From Pieris napi (taxonomy: Eukaryota; Arthropoda; Insecta; Lepidoptera; Pieridae): 64,000 bases of DNA. Made by a program: the position numbers and the translations under genes. Below the pieces are notes generated by a model. It was not told the origin of the DNA and did not search any database. It was given only the letters and a program-made list of their open reading frames with translations. Below are positions 28,901 to 34,914 of this stretch, piece by piece (position 1 is the first letter of the stretch; every line of letters starts with the position of its first letter). The stretch lies in NCBI RefSeq assembly GCF_905475465.1, contig NC_062236.1, positions 2,428,001 through 2,492,000 on the forward strand, given 5' to 3'.

Positions 28901-31900
28901 TATAGAACTTTAAATTGCAATAAAACAACGATGGGTTATTGGACTGACATGATTTTTTTTTTATTTGAAAGGTAATCTTGTGGCAATACATTTTAAATAT
29001 GATTTCTGGCATATGACTGCCACGGCTGGCTCGGATATAGTCCAATCTGGACGTCCAATTTTCCCGTCCGTTGTTCTCGATTTTCATAAGCGAATTTTGT
29101 TTAGCGATGAAGCACACTTTTGGTTAAATGGCTACATCAACAAACAAAACTGCCGCATTTGGAGTGAAGCGTATCCTCAAGTGTATGTCGAAACACCGTT
29201 ACATCCAGAAAAACTGACTGTTTGGTGCGCTTTATGGGCTGGTGGCAGCATTGGTCCATACTTCTTCAAAAACGATAATGGCCAGAATGTTAAAGTCAAT
29301 GGTGATAGGTATAGAGACATGATTACTAACTTTTTCATTCCTAAATTGAACAATCATGATGTCCAAGAGCTGTGGTTGTAACAAGACGGCGCAACATGTC
29401 ACACAGCTCGTGCCACAGTCGATTTACTGAAAGACACCGCCTAATTTCACGTTTTTGACCTGTGAATTGGCCTCCAAGATCTTGTGATTTAACACCGCTA
29501 GATTATTTTCTGTGGGGCTATGTAAAGTCATTGGTCTATGTGGATAAGCCACAAACGCTTGACCATTTGGAAGACAACATTCGCCGTGTTATTGCCGATA
29601 TACGGCCACAAATGTTGAAAAAAGTCATCGAAAATTGGACGTCCAGATTGGACTATATCCGAGCCAGCCGTGGCAGTCATATGCCAGAAATCATATTTTA
29701 AATGAATTGCCACAAGATTATCTTTCAAATAAAAAAAAAATCATGACAGTCCAATAATCCATCGTTGTTTTATTGCAATTTAAAGTTCTATACCTCTAAA
29801 AAAAACACCCATTACAAATTTTGACATTTTGTGCAAAAATAATAGTAGTAATTAAAAGATCTCTCGAGACATAATTAGGTACCTACTAAAAATTGGTTGG
29901 TTTCTAAAATACGTATTCTAACAGAAACAATACATTCTTTCTAAATGTAATAACAAGTAATTTTAACAAAGATTATAATTCATTTACATTATGATATCGC
30001 ATCGGATCGTAAACTAAATTTAGGATAGCCGGTTTTGAATACCCGCGTCTCCGATATATCTTCAGTACCACGCCTGTACGGTACAGGTAGCGGCCTTAGG
30101 CCCTTTCTCCACTGCTCCGGTCCGACGTCGGATACCGGAATGAGTCATGAGAAAAATATCGGAAGGCCGGATTGCGCTTCTCCACTATATCCGATCCGAC
30201 AATAATCGATACTTGTGTATTTATCATGCAACACTTATATTAACTAAAACCCAAATACTTAATTTTATTAATAAAACGTTCTAAATTCTGATATTTTATT
30301 GGCCTGGCTAGTTTATTACTTTTTTATATTGTCTATCTTGAAATATTATAATCTACTTAATAAACAGTTCACTATTACTATGGTATAAAAATATAAATAA
30401 ATAGCAACATAATTTGGTTTGGTCCAGGTTATCCAGGTTCTTTCAAATTAAAGAAACTATAAATAAACCTGTGAATAATAATTTTTAACCTCTTGGATAT
30501 ACTTGGACCGATAAAACACCGCGTTCCGATCTAGCAAGTTATCGGATCGATAAAAACCGGATGCCGGAGTAGTGGAGAAGCACGTAAGTACTGTTGTGAG
30601 TTTCTAAATCGGATCGGTAATTAACGTTTGCCGGACCGGAGCAGTGGAGAAACGGCCTTAGGGTGTACGGTGTACCTAACATTAGTGATAATGATACCGA
30701 CTTTTTTGTATAGTTCTTTTGTTATCCTTGGAATCCCAAATAAATCTATATTATATAACATGGGGAAATGGACACACTCCAGCAGTGCGACTGATTTGTC
30801 GATTTTGGTATATGTAGGCACTAAAACCCCACCAATCGATTAGGCGGGACACGATAACAGCTAACCCAGGTCTTCATCAGGTCAACTATAATATCTCCTG
30901 CATATCCGGTAGCAATTACTAGAGTAAGCAAGAACAATTGAATTGCTTAGGAGAACATTTTAAAGTGTATGTGTGTGTGCGTGTTGTATTGCAAGTTACG
31001 TGAGGTAGGCTTTTAAACAAATTAGAAAGAAAAACATAACAATAACGCTTTATAGCGTCGTTTTGATGTTGGGTTTCATGATTACTCGATGTGATTACAT
31101 GTACTTTACTTTTTATTATATTTTTTTAACATTATATTAATATGAAAAATAAATGGCCAGAGGTTTAGAAAACTATTACTTATATTTAAATAAGAAAAGT
31201 ATGCAAATACTTTTATATATAACACGCTTAAAACATATTTCAGGCGTAAAACTTTTTTACATTTTTGTTAAAACACAAAGGGTTCAGGCCCTTTGTGTGT
31301 GTCGAAATATACCATATAACTTAATTTAATGTATCCTCATACTAGTTAAATGTAAATTTACATTTACTAAAGATATTAGAGCGACTCATGGCCATATGTA
31401 ATAATACCTTGTCAGAATCCCTATTAAATGCGCCAAAACTTGTGATACAGGGTCACTTTTCGGTAGAGTAATTTTTTTTCACAGTGGGGTCCGAAGTAAA
31501 CAAAAAGTTATGATTTGAAAAAAAAATATTATAAATACCTGTGAACCACTTTTTGTCTCGAAAACTTGAGTTATCTGTATGTCGTGGCCAACTTGTAGAA
31601 TTGATTACGATGGTATTATTTATATGTCACGTGATCAAAAAGATGTCTTTGCACAAATAATACGGAAACTCTAATAGTTTGATGGCTACTATAATGAATA
31701 TAGTCAAAAAAAGGTGTCATAATATAAATAAATAAATAAAACTAATATTTCACACTCGTGCAATTTCTCGTAGTATTTGTTGTGTACACCGTAGAATGTG
31801 CAATTAACGCCATTTACACATCTAAAACCAAATTAACCCGAGTTGAACAAATAAACTGTTAGATGAGTCTGCAAAGTTAACTTGATTACACGATTAAAAT

Positions 31901-34164
31901 TTAAACGACACAAAGTATCCTAAAACACAGGAATTGTATGTATGTGTTTAATTCGTTTTGGAATTTAAGTTGTTAGAGATTTTGAAATAAAATGCTATGT
32001 TGATTTATGTAGATGAATAATTAAGACTGTTCTCTAAAAAATATGATGTTTAAATATATCTACTATGCCAAAATAAATAAATATAAATTTTAAGTAATCC
32101 TCCTTCGAGCTTAATCATCAGAGTAGCTCTGTGGTACCAGCATTCATGGGTGGTCCAAAGAAATTGATTTGAAAATAAATACTCATTGCGTTGAAGATGT
32201 CTGTCGCAGCCAACAAAAAGATCTTCATAAATTGTAGCTAACATCTCCACGTCGCCGTCAGCTTTCTATAAAAAAATCGGTTGTCTGTAAAGTCGGTTTA
32301 CTGACGATAGTTGAACGTGACAACGTCACGAATCGCTCACTCAAGTAGGAGAGAGACAGATGTCGAACGCTGAAGAGCGCGGAGTCCGATTGTGCCTCTC
32401 TGTCGCTTCGCGCTCTCGCTTCCACTTCAAGCCTTAAATGGAACGCCTAAGAGCGAGGTAACGCCGCATGAGTCATGTTTTTTCGTGCGTGCAGCCGGCT
32501 CCATCGAATTATATGACGTTGTCACGTCAAAAACCCGCTTCATAATCGGTCCATTCCAACTGAGCTACGATGCCACAAACAAACATACACGTCTAACTTA
32601 CAACATTACGTCAAAAGATTAATATAAAAAAGTATATTATAACAGTAGAATATCTAAAGGTTGGACAAAACTAATTTTAATATAGCGATTATCTAGGTTT
32701 TTTAGAATTTCTGAACGTAACCATGTTATCTTTTATACAGATATTTTGTGATATACAAGTTGAAGAACCTCCGGTTTCTGGATTCGAGGCGTGTCACGGA
32801 TCGTGAGCGTATGGAAGCGAGCGCGCGTGGAGAATTCATGCGCGTACGCCGACCGACTAATGACGTCATTCCAAATGATCCCGGCTCGCCTGAGCTTCGT
32901 GCCCGTCCTCTGCCGTTAGACCTCAATGCGCTTGGGAAACATAAAGGTTTGTATTTATTGTCGATTCTTTTCTTGCCAGACACCACTAAACGATTCAAAG
33001 CTGTTTTTTTATTTCATACGCTTGCTTATCATCTGCCTTAAGTTTTAGATACTTTTATTATCTACAACTTTGCCACTTGACTTTATTCCATATGAGTTTT
33101 AGTTTTGCCGGAAATCGAGATTAACCGATTTTTACCCTTAAAAACTGACCCCCTTCCCCTTCCCGACCTCAGATCGCCCGTAAATTATTTTTCTTTAATT
33201 CTTATAATATTCTCCTCATTTTCCAATGGTTTTCATCCTACTATTATCGACCCTGGTCTATAAGCAAAGTTTCCACTTTCCAGCAACATTCTTGCCACTC
33301 ATCAACAATGTTGATCAACTGTTGCCCAACAAATGTCTACCATGAATACGAGGTTTAAGTTTAAAAATAAAAGAAACAACAACATATTTTTTATTCTTTA
33401 TTCGCCTAAATTGAATAGTCATACAAAATATATGCAAAAATATTCATGACTAGACAACGTCTGCTGGGTCATGTAGAATAATATTTTTAATCAACAAAAC
33501 TTATATAAAACACAACGTTTTATTAACTTTTCATTGATTTATTTTTATAGCCGATGTTCCAACCAATGTTGGCAAAATTACTATGCAAGATAGCTTTACG
33601 ATATTTACTTCGGCAACGCTGTCTAATCACATAACTTTGTTCCCAAACTCAATATAATGAAACCGCTACCTTAGACGCCCAATTGAAGCAATAAATTTAG
33701 TTAAAATACCAACTTTGAAAATTTCCATATTGGGTTTTTCGTAATTGAAAAAATTTGGTGAAACTGCCTTTTAGTAAAGTAGCATCTACGTACGATTGTG
33801 ACGTTATAACAGCCATAGTTGACCACTAGATGTAAAATAATTAATTTAAATTTCGGGTGTGCTTTTGTAGTAATTGGCAGATTTACAATTTTTTTCGGTG
33901 AATTAGAATTACCTTATTTAAAATTAAAAAAAAAAATATAAACCTTAGTCAAGTAATTCTAATCGTTTAGGATTTGTTTAGGACACTTTTTCCATATATT
34001 AAATAGATTATTGGGGTAAATATAATATTCCTCTACCTTGCTCCGGTTTGGGTTTCAGGAAACTAATTCCTTGCTGTTTTTCAGGTGCTTACGGTAAATG
34101 TCTCTACAAATACACGGGAAAGCACTCGGAGGGGAACAGATTCATTTTGAACAGTGATTTGTGA
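1886..34164 (+). CDS. LRMDA: LRMDA (C10orf11) orthologue, six coding exons
   Basis: Spliced coding sequence joined from 1886-1936, 17529-17614, 19516-19657, 21570-21709, 32741-32946 and 34085-34164, giving about 234 residues. All introns are GT-AG and phases agree (0, 2, 0, 2, 1). The protein opens MEGSHINNFALSF, then LSYCGQDCKKIPPAL and three to four leucine-rich repeats (LDLSYNSIETLKGLEKF, LEELILDNNKL, LKTLSLNNNE, LTYLSLLSNKACPNQL), a DESDYQRYR capping segment, VIYKLKNLRFLDSRRVTDRE, a basic linker, and the tail GKCLYKYTGKHSEGNRFI ending in NSDL. This order and these motifs match vertebrate LRMDA, about 200-230 residues. Human LRMDA is mutated in oculocutaneous albinism type 7 and has been reported to link Rab32/38 to the Commander/Retriever complex; the same role here is inference. 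Intron 1 (15.6 kb) and intron 4 (11.0 kb) are full of transposons. No frameshift or stop is present. Confidence 0.93.
2000..3575. other. intron 1 DNA, no supported gene
   Basis: AT-rich intronic sequence. An open frame of 224 codons (2663-3337, +) has no recognisable domain, starts without ATG, and its composition (Phe, Ile, Tyr, Leu) follows the base composition. I do not call it a gene. Confidence 0.5.
3580..3735 (+). repeat. dispersed retroposon 3' end, family A
   Basis: Shares an ordered set of blocks with the reverse complement of 40433-40620: GCGATTAAA, GTGGCGGAGAGTT, CCAGTTCTT, TACGCCCTTGA, GAACTGG-AGTAAATGTAAA and GACGTTCATAAGTGTAC. A more diverged copy is near 23636-23740. The type of element (SINE or LINE tail) is not clear. 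Confidence 0.75.
4096..4440 (+). pseudogene. RTE ORF1 protein, C-terminal remnant
   Basis: An open frame of 114 codons, rich in Lys, Glu and Asn. The segment LYLSEDYPKEILDMRKKLQ followed by GNYAYINYDKLII resembles the C-terminal domain of L1-like ORF1 nucleic-acid-binding proteins found in lepidopteran RTE elements (pattern EDYP, RKxLQ, YDKLI). The N-terminal coiled coil and RRM are missing because the element is truncated just upstream. It ends in a normal stop about 140 bp before ORF2. The initial ATG is probably internal to the original frame. Confidence 0.65.
4582..7404 (+). pseudogene. RTE ORF2: endonuclease and reverse transcriptase, one stop
   Basis: A single frame of about 940 codons interrupted only by TGA at 6037-6039. 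The N-terminal part is an APE-type endonuclease: CNYNVKSLG, IIGLAEVRK, VIVMGDFNAKIG, NEIDFIMI and SSDHRLVRA supply the Asn, Glu, Asp and Ser-Asp-His motifs. The reverse transcriptase follows: NYRPISLLASIYK, EQAGFRSSFST, FIDYSKAFDSI, GVRQGDPLSPKLF and the catalytic RFADDIAVI (FADD instead of YADD). The C terminus has GHISRYRDRRW and a WKRMEEAF motif repeated in other LINE scraps in this window. The enzyme would nick target DNA and copy its own RNA. The stop between endonuclease and reverse transcriptase disables this copy unless it is read through. Confidence 0.93.
7537..7813. other. intron DNA left of an inverted-repeat element
   Basis: No gene. Part of it (about 7720-7813) may belong to the outer end of the element that starts at 7814, but no matching inverted copy lies on the right side. 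Confidence 0.4.
7814..7949 (+). repeat. left inverted-repeat arm
   Basis: Pairs with 9039-9183 read on the other strand. The match begins at GTAAGTTTTATCG and ends near TATGCACACAT, with some base changes and an insertion of a few bases in the right arm. Confidence 0.85.
8154..8880 (-). pseudogene. Cys-rich transposon protein, C-terminal part, frame-broken
   Basis: Minus-strand coding remnant in two pieces. The upstream piece (8880 to about 8794) reads LHAMTGCDTTAEMFRRGKN. After a 15-base A run the main piece (8774-8154, 206 codons) reads IDCAKVFTEI, LPPTSASASQHLFRVYYQVQ, NPEVWGWKLI, LPPAPEKLL and then a nine-cysteine cluster, CNCKKGCSAKCGCKK plus VGLQCSPACTNC and SCSN, ending in an acidic tail. 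I recall the same order (GCDTT, LPPTSA, W-GW, Cys cluster) in many uncharacterised, repeated arthropod proteins; the function is unknown. The cysteine cluster resembles tesmin/TSO1 CXC zinc-binding units. Frame is lost at the A run, where a change in run length would reopen it. Surrounding inverted repeats make a transposon origin likely. Confidence 0.75.
9039..9183 (-). repeat. right inverted-repeat arm
   Basis: Reverse-complement partner of 7814-7949. Confidence 0.85.
9184..11842. other. LRMDA intron 1, nothing recognised
   Basis: AT-rich intronic DNA. Short open frames of up to 100 codons show no domain or codon signature. No clear inverted-repeat element was found. Confidence 0.45.
11843..12062 (+). 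repeat. tRNA-derived SINE, family S1, partial
   Basis: Same order of blocks as the fuller copy at 53045-53312: a B-box-like GGATCGAACC, CAACAATGGAATTTC, ACATTCGCTCGAACGGTG, TCGACGGTGTGTGTCAGGCT, GAGGCTGATCATCTAC, AACAGATACAG, GTCTGAGGCCCAGACC and GTTGTAGCGCCACTGATT. The A-box end is missing. Confidence 0.8.
12063..13429. other. LRMDA intron 1, no supported gene
   Basis: Contains a short S1-like scrap near 12170-12230 (ATCAGCTACTTGTCTATAAA). Otherwise I see no gene or clear repeat. Confidence 0.4.
13430..13530 (+). repeat. LINE 3' tail scrap
   Basis: Holds GCCTACGTCCAGAAATGGAC followed by GAGGCTGATAATG, which resembles the tail seen at the 3' ends of many lepidopteran LINE copies. Too short to classify. 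Confidence 0.4.
13739..14080 (-). pseudogene. non-LTR retrotransposon RT C-terminal fragment
   Basis: A minus-strand open frame of about 100 codons reads KNLGFILRIAKEF, then HNGIVSHLECNSMIWGPKEE and VERIKTNLRGICMG. The pattern (LGFILR, LV-S-LEY-S-IW-P, ERIQ) is that of the region downstream of the reverse transcriptase domain in jockey/CR1-like LINEs. Only this part is preserved; both ends fade into AT-rich DNA. Confidence 0.65.
14081..15624. other. LRMDA intron 1, no supported gene
   Basis: Two unrelated short frames around 14102-14501 have no domain. Short TTA-rich simple sequence lies near 14945-14965. Confidence 0.4.
15625..15990 (-). repeat. dispersed retroposon, family B, long copy
   Basis: Read on the minus strand, the segment GCGTACCAATTCTTAAAAGG, GCCGGCAAGCC and CATGGGCGGGGGTACAT matches the copies at 21060-21230 and 42925-43085. 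Here the match goes further, to about 15990, with blocks such as AACTGACCG and TGTGGAACCAGC. The poly-T near 15621 would be the A-rich tail of a minus-strand insertion. I know this as a very common lepidopteran repeat but cannot give its class. Confidence 0.7.
15991..17528. other. LRMDA intron 1, 3' part
   Basis: AT-rich, with A-rich runs near 17108-17150. No gene or well-bounded element. It ends in the acceptor TGTTACAG before exon 2. Confidence 0.4.
17529..17614 (+). CDS. LRMDA: LRMDA exon 2
   Basis: Acceptor TGTTACAG, donor AAG/GTATAT. Encodes LSYCGQDCKKIPPALWNMYG and AKVNYLDL, the first leucine-rich repeat. It ends after two bases (AG) of a serine codon finished by exon 3, which restores LDLSYN. 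Confidence 0.92.
17854..18457. mobile_element. short inverted-repeat element, family M1, copy A
   Basis: Terminal inverted repeats begin AGGCGGAAACAC on both sides, with more similarity inward (AAAACG, GTGTCGACAC, GTGCACATTACCAACAC). The second copy of the family is at 62965-63693. No target duplication is preserved here (TGT on the left, TAA on the right). No transposase; the small frame 17997-18179 is incidental. Confidence 0.8.
18458..19144. other. LRMDA intron 2 DNA
   Basis: AT-rich, no gene or clear element seen. Confidence 0.4.
19145..19310 (-). mobile_element. Helitron-like fragment
   Basis: Read on the minus strand it begins TCTTTATATGTAG, contains the widespread CTTAAACGGCTGGACCGATT motif, and ends near CTAG. 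These are hallmarks of short non-autonomous Helitrons in Lepidoptera. Borders are approximate. Confidence 0.5.
19325..19475 (-). pseudogene. LINE C-terminal scrap
   Basis: Minus-strand sequence resembles the C terminus of RTE-type ORF2: GAAGCGTTAGCAGGAAGCGA (EALAGSE) then GAGAAGTTGGAAAAAGCTGG (a WKKLE-like motif). Frames are broken. Confidence 0.45.
19516..19657 (+). CDS. LRMDA: LRMDA exon 3
   Basis: Acceptor TTTCAG, donor GAG/GTAATT. Encodes YNSIETLKGLEKFTRLEEL, ILDNNKLADTV and LKTLSLNNNE: the leucine-rich repeat core. It ends in phase 0. Confidence 0.95.
19817..20090 (+). mobile_element. possible Helitron-like 5' end
   Basis: Starts TCTTATATATATAAAAGAAG and holds a CAGTCTAGCCGTTT motif, the same layout as other Helitron-like starts in the window. 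The 3' end was not found. Confidence 0.35.
20590..20690 (-). repeat. SINE S1 fragment
   Basis: Contains GTAGGTGATCAGCCTTCTGT, a short variant of the TCGACTTTTT block, and GCCGGTTTCCTCACGATGTT, the inner blocks of SINE S1 in reverse orientation. Confidence 0.7.
20832..21010 (-). mobile_element. Helitron-like element, family H1, uninterrupted copy
   Basis: Minus-strand 3' end is CTAG followed by T (CTAG at 20832-20835). The block CGGCCAAGC-CTGTGGCTAA, then GTTATATTACATA, TATTCAAGGGAAAC, TGCCATTAAATTG and GTTGGTACTTTCAACACA, recurs at 62943-64000, where element M1 copy B interrupts it. Confidence 0.65.
21060..21230 (+). repeat. dispersed retroposon, family B
   Basis: Contains GTCGGCAACGCACTTGCTAG, CAGCGGTATC, CTTAACATCAGGCGAGGCGG and CCGCCCGTTTGC, then an A-rich end. 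Same family as 42925-43085. Confidence 0.75.
21493..21532. repeat. perfect 16-bp inverted repeat, 8-nt loop
   Basis: TAGCGTTGTTATTTTC (21493-21508) and its exact reverse complement (21517-21532). It lies 37 bp upstream of LRMDA exon 4, close to where the branch point would be. Confidence 0.9.
21570..21709 (+). CDS. LRMDA: LRMDA exon 4
   Basis: Acceptor TTTTTACAG, donor AG/GTAAAA. Encodes ITNLEDLVNKLCDAFPELTY, LSLLSNKACPNQL and EKDESDYQRY: the last repeat and the capping motif. It ends with two bases of an arginine codon. Confidence 0.95.
21710..22477. other. LRMDA intron 4, 5' part
   Basis: No gene. The frame at 22029-22232 has no recognisable content. Confidence 0.4.
22478..22540 (+). repeat. 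SINE S1 fragment
   Basis: AAACCGGCATATCTGAAAAA, TGTGTCAGGC and GCTAATCACCTATTTGTCT follow the order of the S1 interior. Confidence 0.55.
22804..23273. mobile_element. foldback-type element with long inverted repeats
   Basis: Two inverted arms (about 22804-22898 and 23192-23273) share TTCAATTAACAG, CTCTTTACTAAACAGT-CCG and GCCTGAAT-ATATTCAGCC. The interior of about 290 bp has no coding capacity. No target duplication was identified, so the borders are approximate. Confidence 0.75.
23274..23635. other. intron 4 DNA, nothing recognised
   Basis: AT-rich, no gene. Confidence 0.4.
23636..23740 (-). repeat. dispersed retroposon, family A, diverged
   Basis: Same layout as 40433-40620: GTCAAATCATTTATT, then AGGCC, CACTGCC, GGAGAAGAATGGGCAAGAAA and CTCC. 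Clearly older than the other two copies. Confidence 0.5.
24429..24466. repeat. perfect 13-bp inverted repeat
   Basis: ATTTGCTAATATT (24429-24441) and its reverse complement (24454-24466) around a 12-nt loop. Confidence 0.85.
24526..24985 (-). mobile_element. Helitron-like element, family H2
   Basis: On the minus strand it ends GGGGGCACCTAG followed by T and contains CTCCGAAACGGCTGGACTGA near its 5' side. Related copies are at 49310-49470 and 59120-59455, sharing GGTTTGAAAGAT-like and CCGTTTCGGAGGAGT blocks. Confidence 0.6.
25085..25260 (+). repeat. tRNA-derived SINE relative
   Basis: Has a head like GTTCAGTAATAAGTGCGCG, a B-box-like ACGTTCAAATCACG, then GAAAACATTGTGAGGAAACT, the same inner block as S1. 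Probably a diverged cousin of S1. Confidence 0.5.
25261..26394. other. intron 4 DNA, nothing recognised
   Basis: No gene or bounded element seen. Confidence 0.4.
26395..26520 (-). pseudogene. RTE-like LINE C-terminal scrap
   Basis: The minus strand reads TGGCGGGGTTTGGAGGAGGC then CTTTGCAAAAAAG, that is WRGLEEAFAKK, the motif also found near the end of the RTE ORF2 at 7404. Only about 40 codons are left. Confidence 0.6.
26755..28874. mobile_element. unclassified DNA transposon with repeated GAGCGCGTCAGATT motifs
   Basis: Ends in inverted repeats TGGTAGGGGAGCCCA (15 identical bases, then GGGATTTACT shared with a small shift) and is flanked by TTA on both sides (26752-26754, 28875-28877). Without the SINE at 28225-28731 it is about 1.6 kb. 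A motif of the form (C)TCGAGCGCGTCAGATT occurs forward in the left half (26932, 27061, 27200; partial at 26790) and reversed in the right half (28163, 28821); shorter AATCTGACG cores lie at 27121, 27261, 27972 and 28110. I infer transposase-binding sites. No long open frame: a non-autonomous element, superfamily unknown; the 3-bp TTA duplication would suit PIF/Harbinger. Confidence 0.75.
28225..28731 (-). mobile_element. tRNA-related SINE, about 507 bp, 12-bp target duplications
   Basis: A minus-strand retroposon inside the element at 26755-28874. It is flanked by CTGATCCTGTCT (28213-28224 and 28732-28743) and ends in a run of about 16-17 A (poly-T at 28224-28240 on +). Its 5' head holds a perfect pol III A box TAGCCCAATGG (28712-28722); the downstream TGGATGAAGTTGGCGTCC resembles an arginine tRNA. 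A B box GGTTCGAGTC lies at 28361-28370, too far from this A box to pair with it, so the unit may be composite. An open frame of 137 codons (28750-28337) overlaps the head; I do not think it is a real protein gene. Confidence 0.75.
28883..29063 (-). repeat. inverted copy of the mariner 3' end (left arm)
   Basis: Starts GGGTGTTTTTTTTAGAGG. Read on the minus strand it encodes SRLDYIRASRGSHMPEIIF, the transposase C terminus, identical to that in the right arm. Confidence 0.95.
29064..29701 (+). pseudogene. mariner transposase, N-terminally deleted and decayed
   Basis: Reads VLDFHKRILFSDEAHFWLNG, YINKQNCRIW, TVWCALWAGGSIGPYFF, then a stop where QQDGATCHTA is expected (the first Q codon is TAA, just before 29382), a frameshift in 29388-29461, and finally RSCDLTPLDYFLWGYV and the C terminus to 29701. 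Related to the transposase at 440-1516 (shared FSDEAHF, NKQNCRIW, DGATCHTA, CDLTPLDYFLWGYV). The N-terminal DNA-binding domain is absent because of the inverted duplication. It cannot make active enzyme. Confidence 0.9.
29630..29810 (+). repeat. original mariner 3' end (right arm)
   Basis: The direct-sense copy: transposase C terminus, stop at 29699-29701, 3' UTR and terminal repeat. Pairs with 28883-29063 without gaps. Confidence 0.95.
30099..30657. mobile_element. short inverted-repeat element, TTA duplication, family M2
   Basis: Terminal repeats GGCC(C/G)TTTCTCCACTGCTCC, continuing GGTCCG, face each other; flanks are TTA (30096-30098, 30658-30660). Interior blocks GGATCGGAT-like recur near both ends. 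559 bp, no coding capacity. A 3-bp TTA duplication is typical of PIF/Harbinger. Confidence 0.85.
30661..31272. other. intron 4 DNA
   Basis: No gene or element recognised. Confidence 0.4.
31273..31298. repeat. perfect 10-bp inverted repeat, 6-nt loop
   Basis: ACACAAAGGG (31273-31282) and CCCTTTGTGT (31289-31298). Confidence 0.8.
31299..32267. other. intron 4 DNA, nothing recognised
   Basis: AT-rich; short AAT repeats near 31722-31740. Confidence 0.4.
32268..32560 (+). mobile_element. short element, family M3, copy 1
   Basis: Begins CGGTTGTCTGTAAAGTCGGT, then TTACTGACGATAGTT and AACGTGACAACGTC; near its other end it has ACGTTGTCACGT and GTCACGTCAAAAA. A reverse-oriented relative lies at 35695-35880. 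It is GC-richer than its surroundings. No target duplication defined. Confidence 0.65.
32741..32946 (+). CDS. LRMDA: LRMDA exon 5
   Basis: Acceptor TTTTATACAG, donor G/GTTTGT. Encodes YFVIYKLKNLRFLDSRRVTD, RERMEASARGEFMRVRRP and a Pro-rich linker ending LNALGKHK. The first residues match the LRMDA segment after the repeats. It is GC-richer than the flanking introns. Confidence 0.95.
32947..34084. other. LRMDA intron 5
   Basis: About 1.1 kb, AT-rich, no element recognised. Confidence 0.6.
34085..34164 (+). CDS. LRMDA: LRMDA exon 6, terminal
   Basis: Acceptor TTTTTCAG. Encodes GAYGKCLYKYTGKHSEGNRF and ILNSDL then TGA at 34162-34164. The GKC-Y-Y-GK-SEGNRFI signature is the most conserved part of LRMDA. 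Confidence 0.95.
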
Positions 34165-34192
34165 CAGACAGTTCTCTCTTTGTGCCAGGATT

Positions 34193-34198
34193 AATAAA
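34193..34198 (+). terminator. LRMDA polyadenylation signal AATAAA
   Basis: AATAAA 29 bases after the stop codon; no competing signal lies closer. Confidence 0.65.
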
Positions 34199-34914
34199 AT
34201 TCAATGTAGAACTTTTCTCTTACTTTGAAATTGACCATATAAAGTGTCAAAGTTCTTATGTGCATGTATTTTGTATTTTTTTATTGTTAAATGCATGTTA
34301 TATCTAAGCCAAACAAAATTGTTTTGATTATCTTAGAGGTTTTACTTTGGAAACATGGGCAGATGGGACTCCACTTGTCGAAATTTTGAATATTTTATGT
34401 TTTTTTTAATAGTCCAAATACGGAAGTTATTGGGAGTTATTGGGGAAGTGTAGATATACGAATGTTGTTTTGGTGCTAAAAGTTGGGGCGATAAGTATTT
34501 AGATAAAAAGACTGAACTTTATAATACTAATACGTAAAATATTCGCTGCCTGAATTAAAAATCAAAATTTATTGTCACAATGATAGTTACTAGATAAAAT
34601 ATATTTCTGTTCTCAACACTTGTTTTTATTAAGTAATCTTTTATTGTTTATAACCCTGTTTCAAAACAAACCACTTTACATTCTTAGGAAAAGATACGGA
34701 GTCGAGAGTAAGCGCGAACTCTCGTATATCAAAATCCAATACCTTTTGACATACCCCCAAGCTACATATCTTTATATTAAATCAAGCCCCTATTTTGTGA
34801 TCGTACCATTATTTTTGTCATATTATTTTATTATTTATTTATATTATCATTTTATTATTATCATAATAATTAAAACAGCTATTGAATGGTATGTCGTTAT
34901 CCAAAAAAAAAAGT
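34199..34914. other. intergenic DNA between the convergent genes
   Basis: AT-rich. A frame of 108 codons at 34620-34946 is low-complexity and runs into a SINE; rejected. Confidence 0.45.

Larger units (their letters stand above)
28881..29812 (+). mobile_element. rearranged mariner with 181-bp inverted ends
   Basis: A 932-bp mariner copy flanked by TA (28879-28880 and 29813-29814), starting two bases past the TTA and A that border the preceding element. Bases 28883-29063 are an ungapped, nearly identical inverted copy of 29630-29810. The inverted block includes the 3' UTR and the last 24 or so codons of the transposase, so the original 5' third (N-terminal, DNA-binding part) has been replaced by a mirrored 3' end. 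The interior is a decayed DD41D-type transposase. Confidence 0.9.

Noticed and set aside
28875..29117. 80-codon minus-strand frame ending the mariner transposase
   Set aside because: It is the mirrored C terminus in the left inverted arm, not a separate gene.
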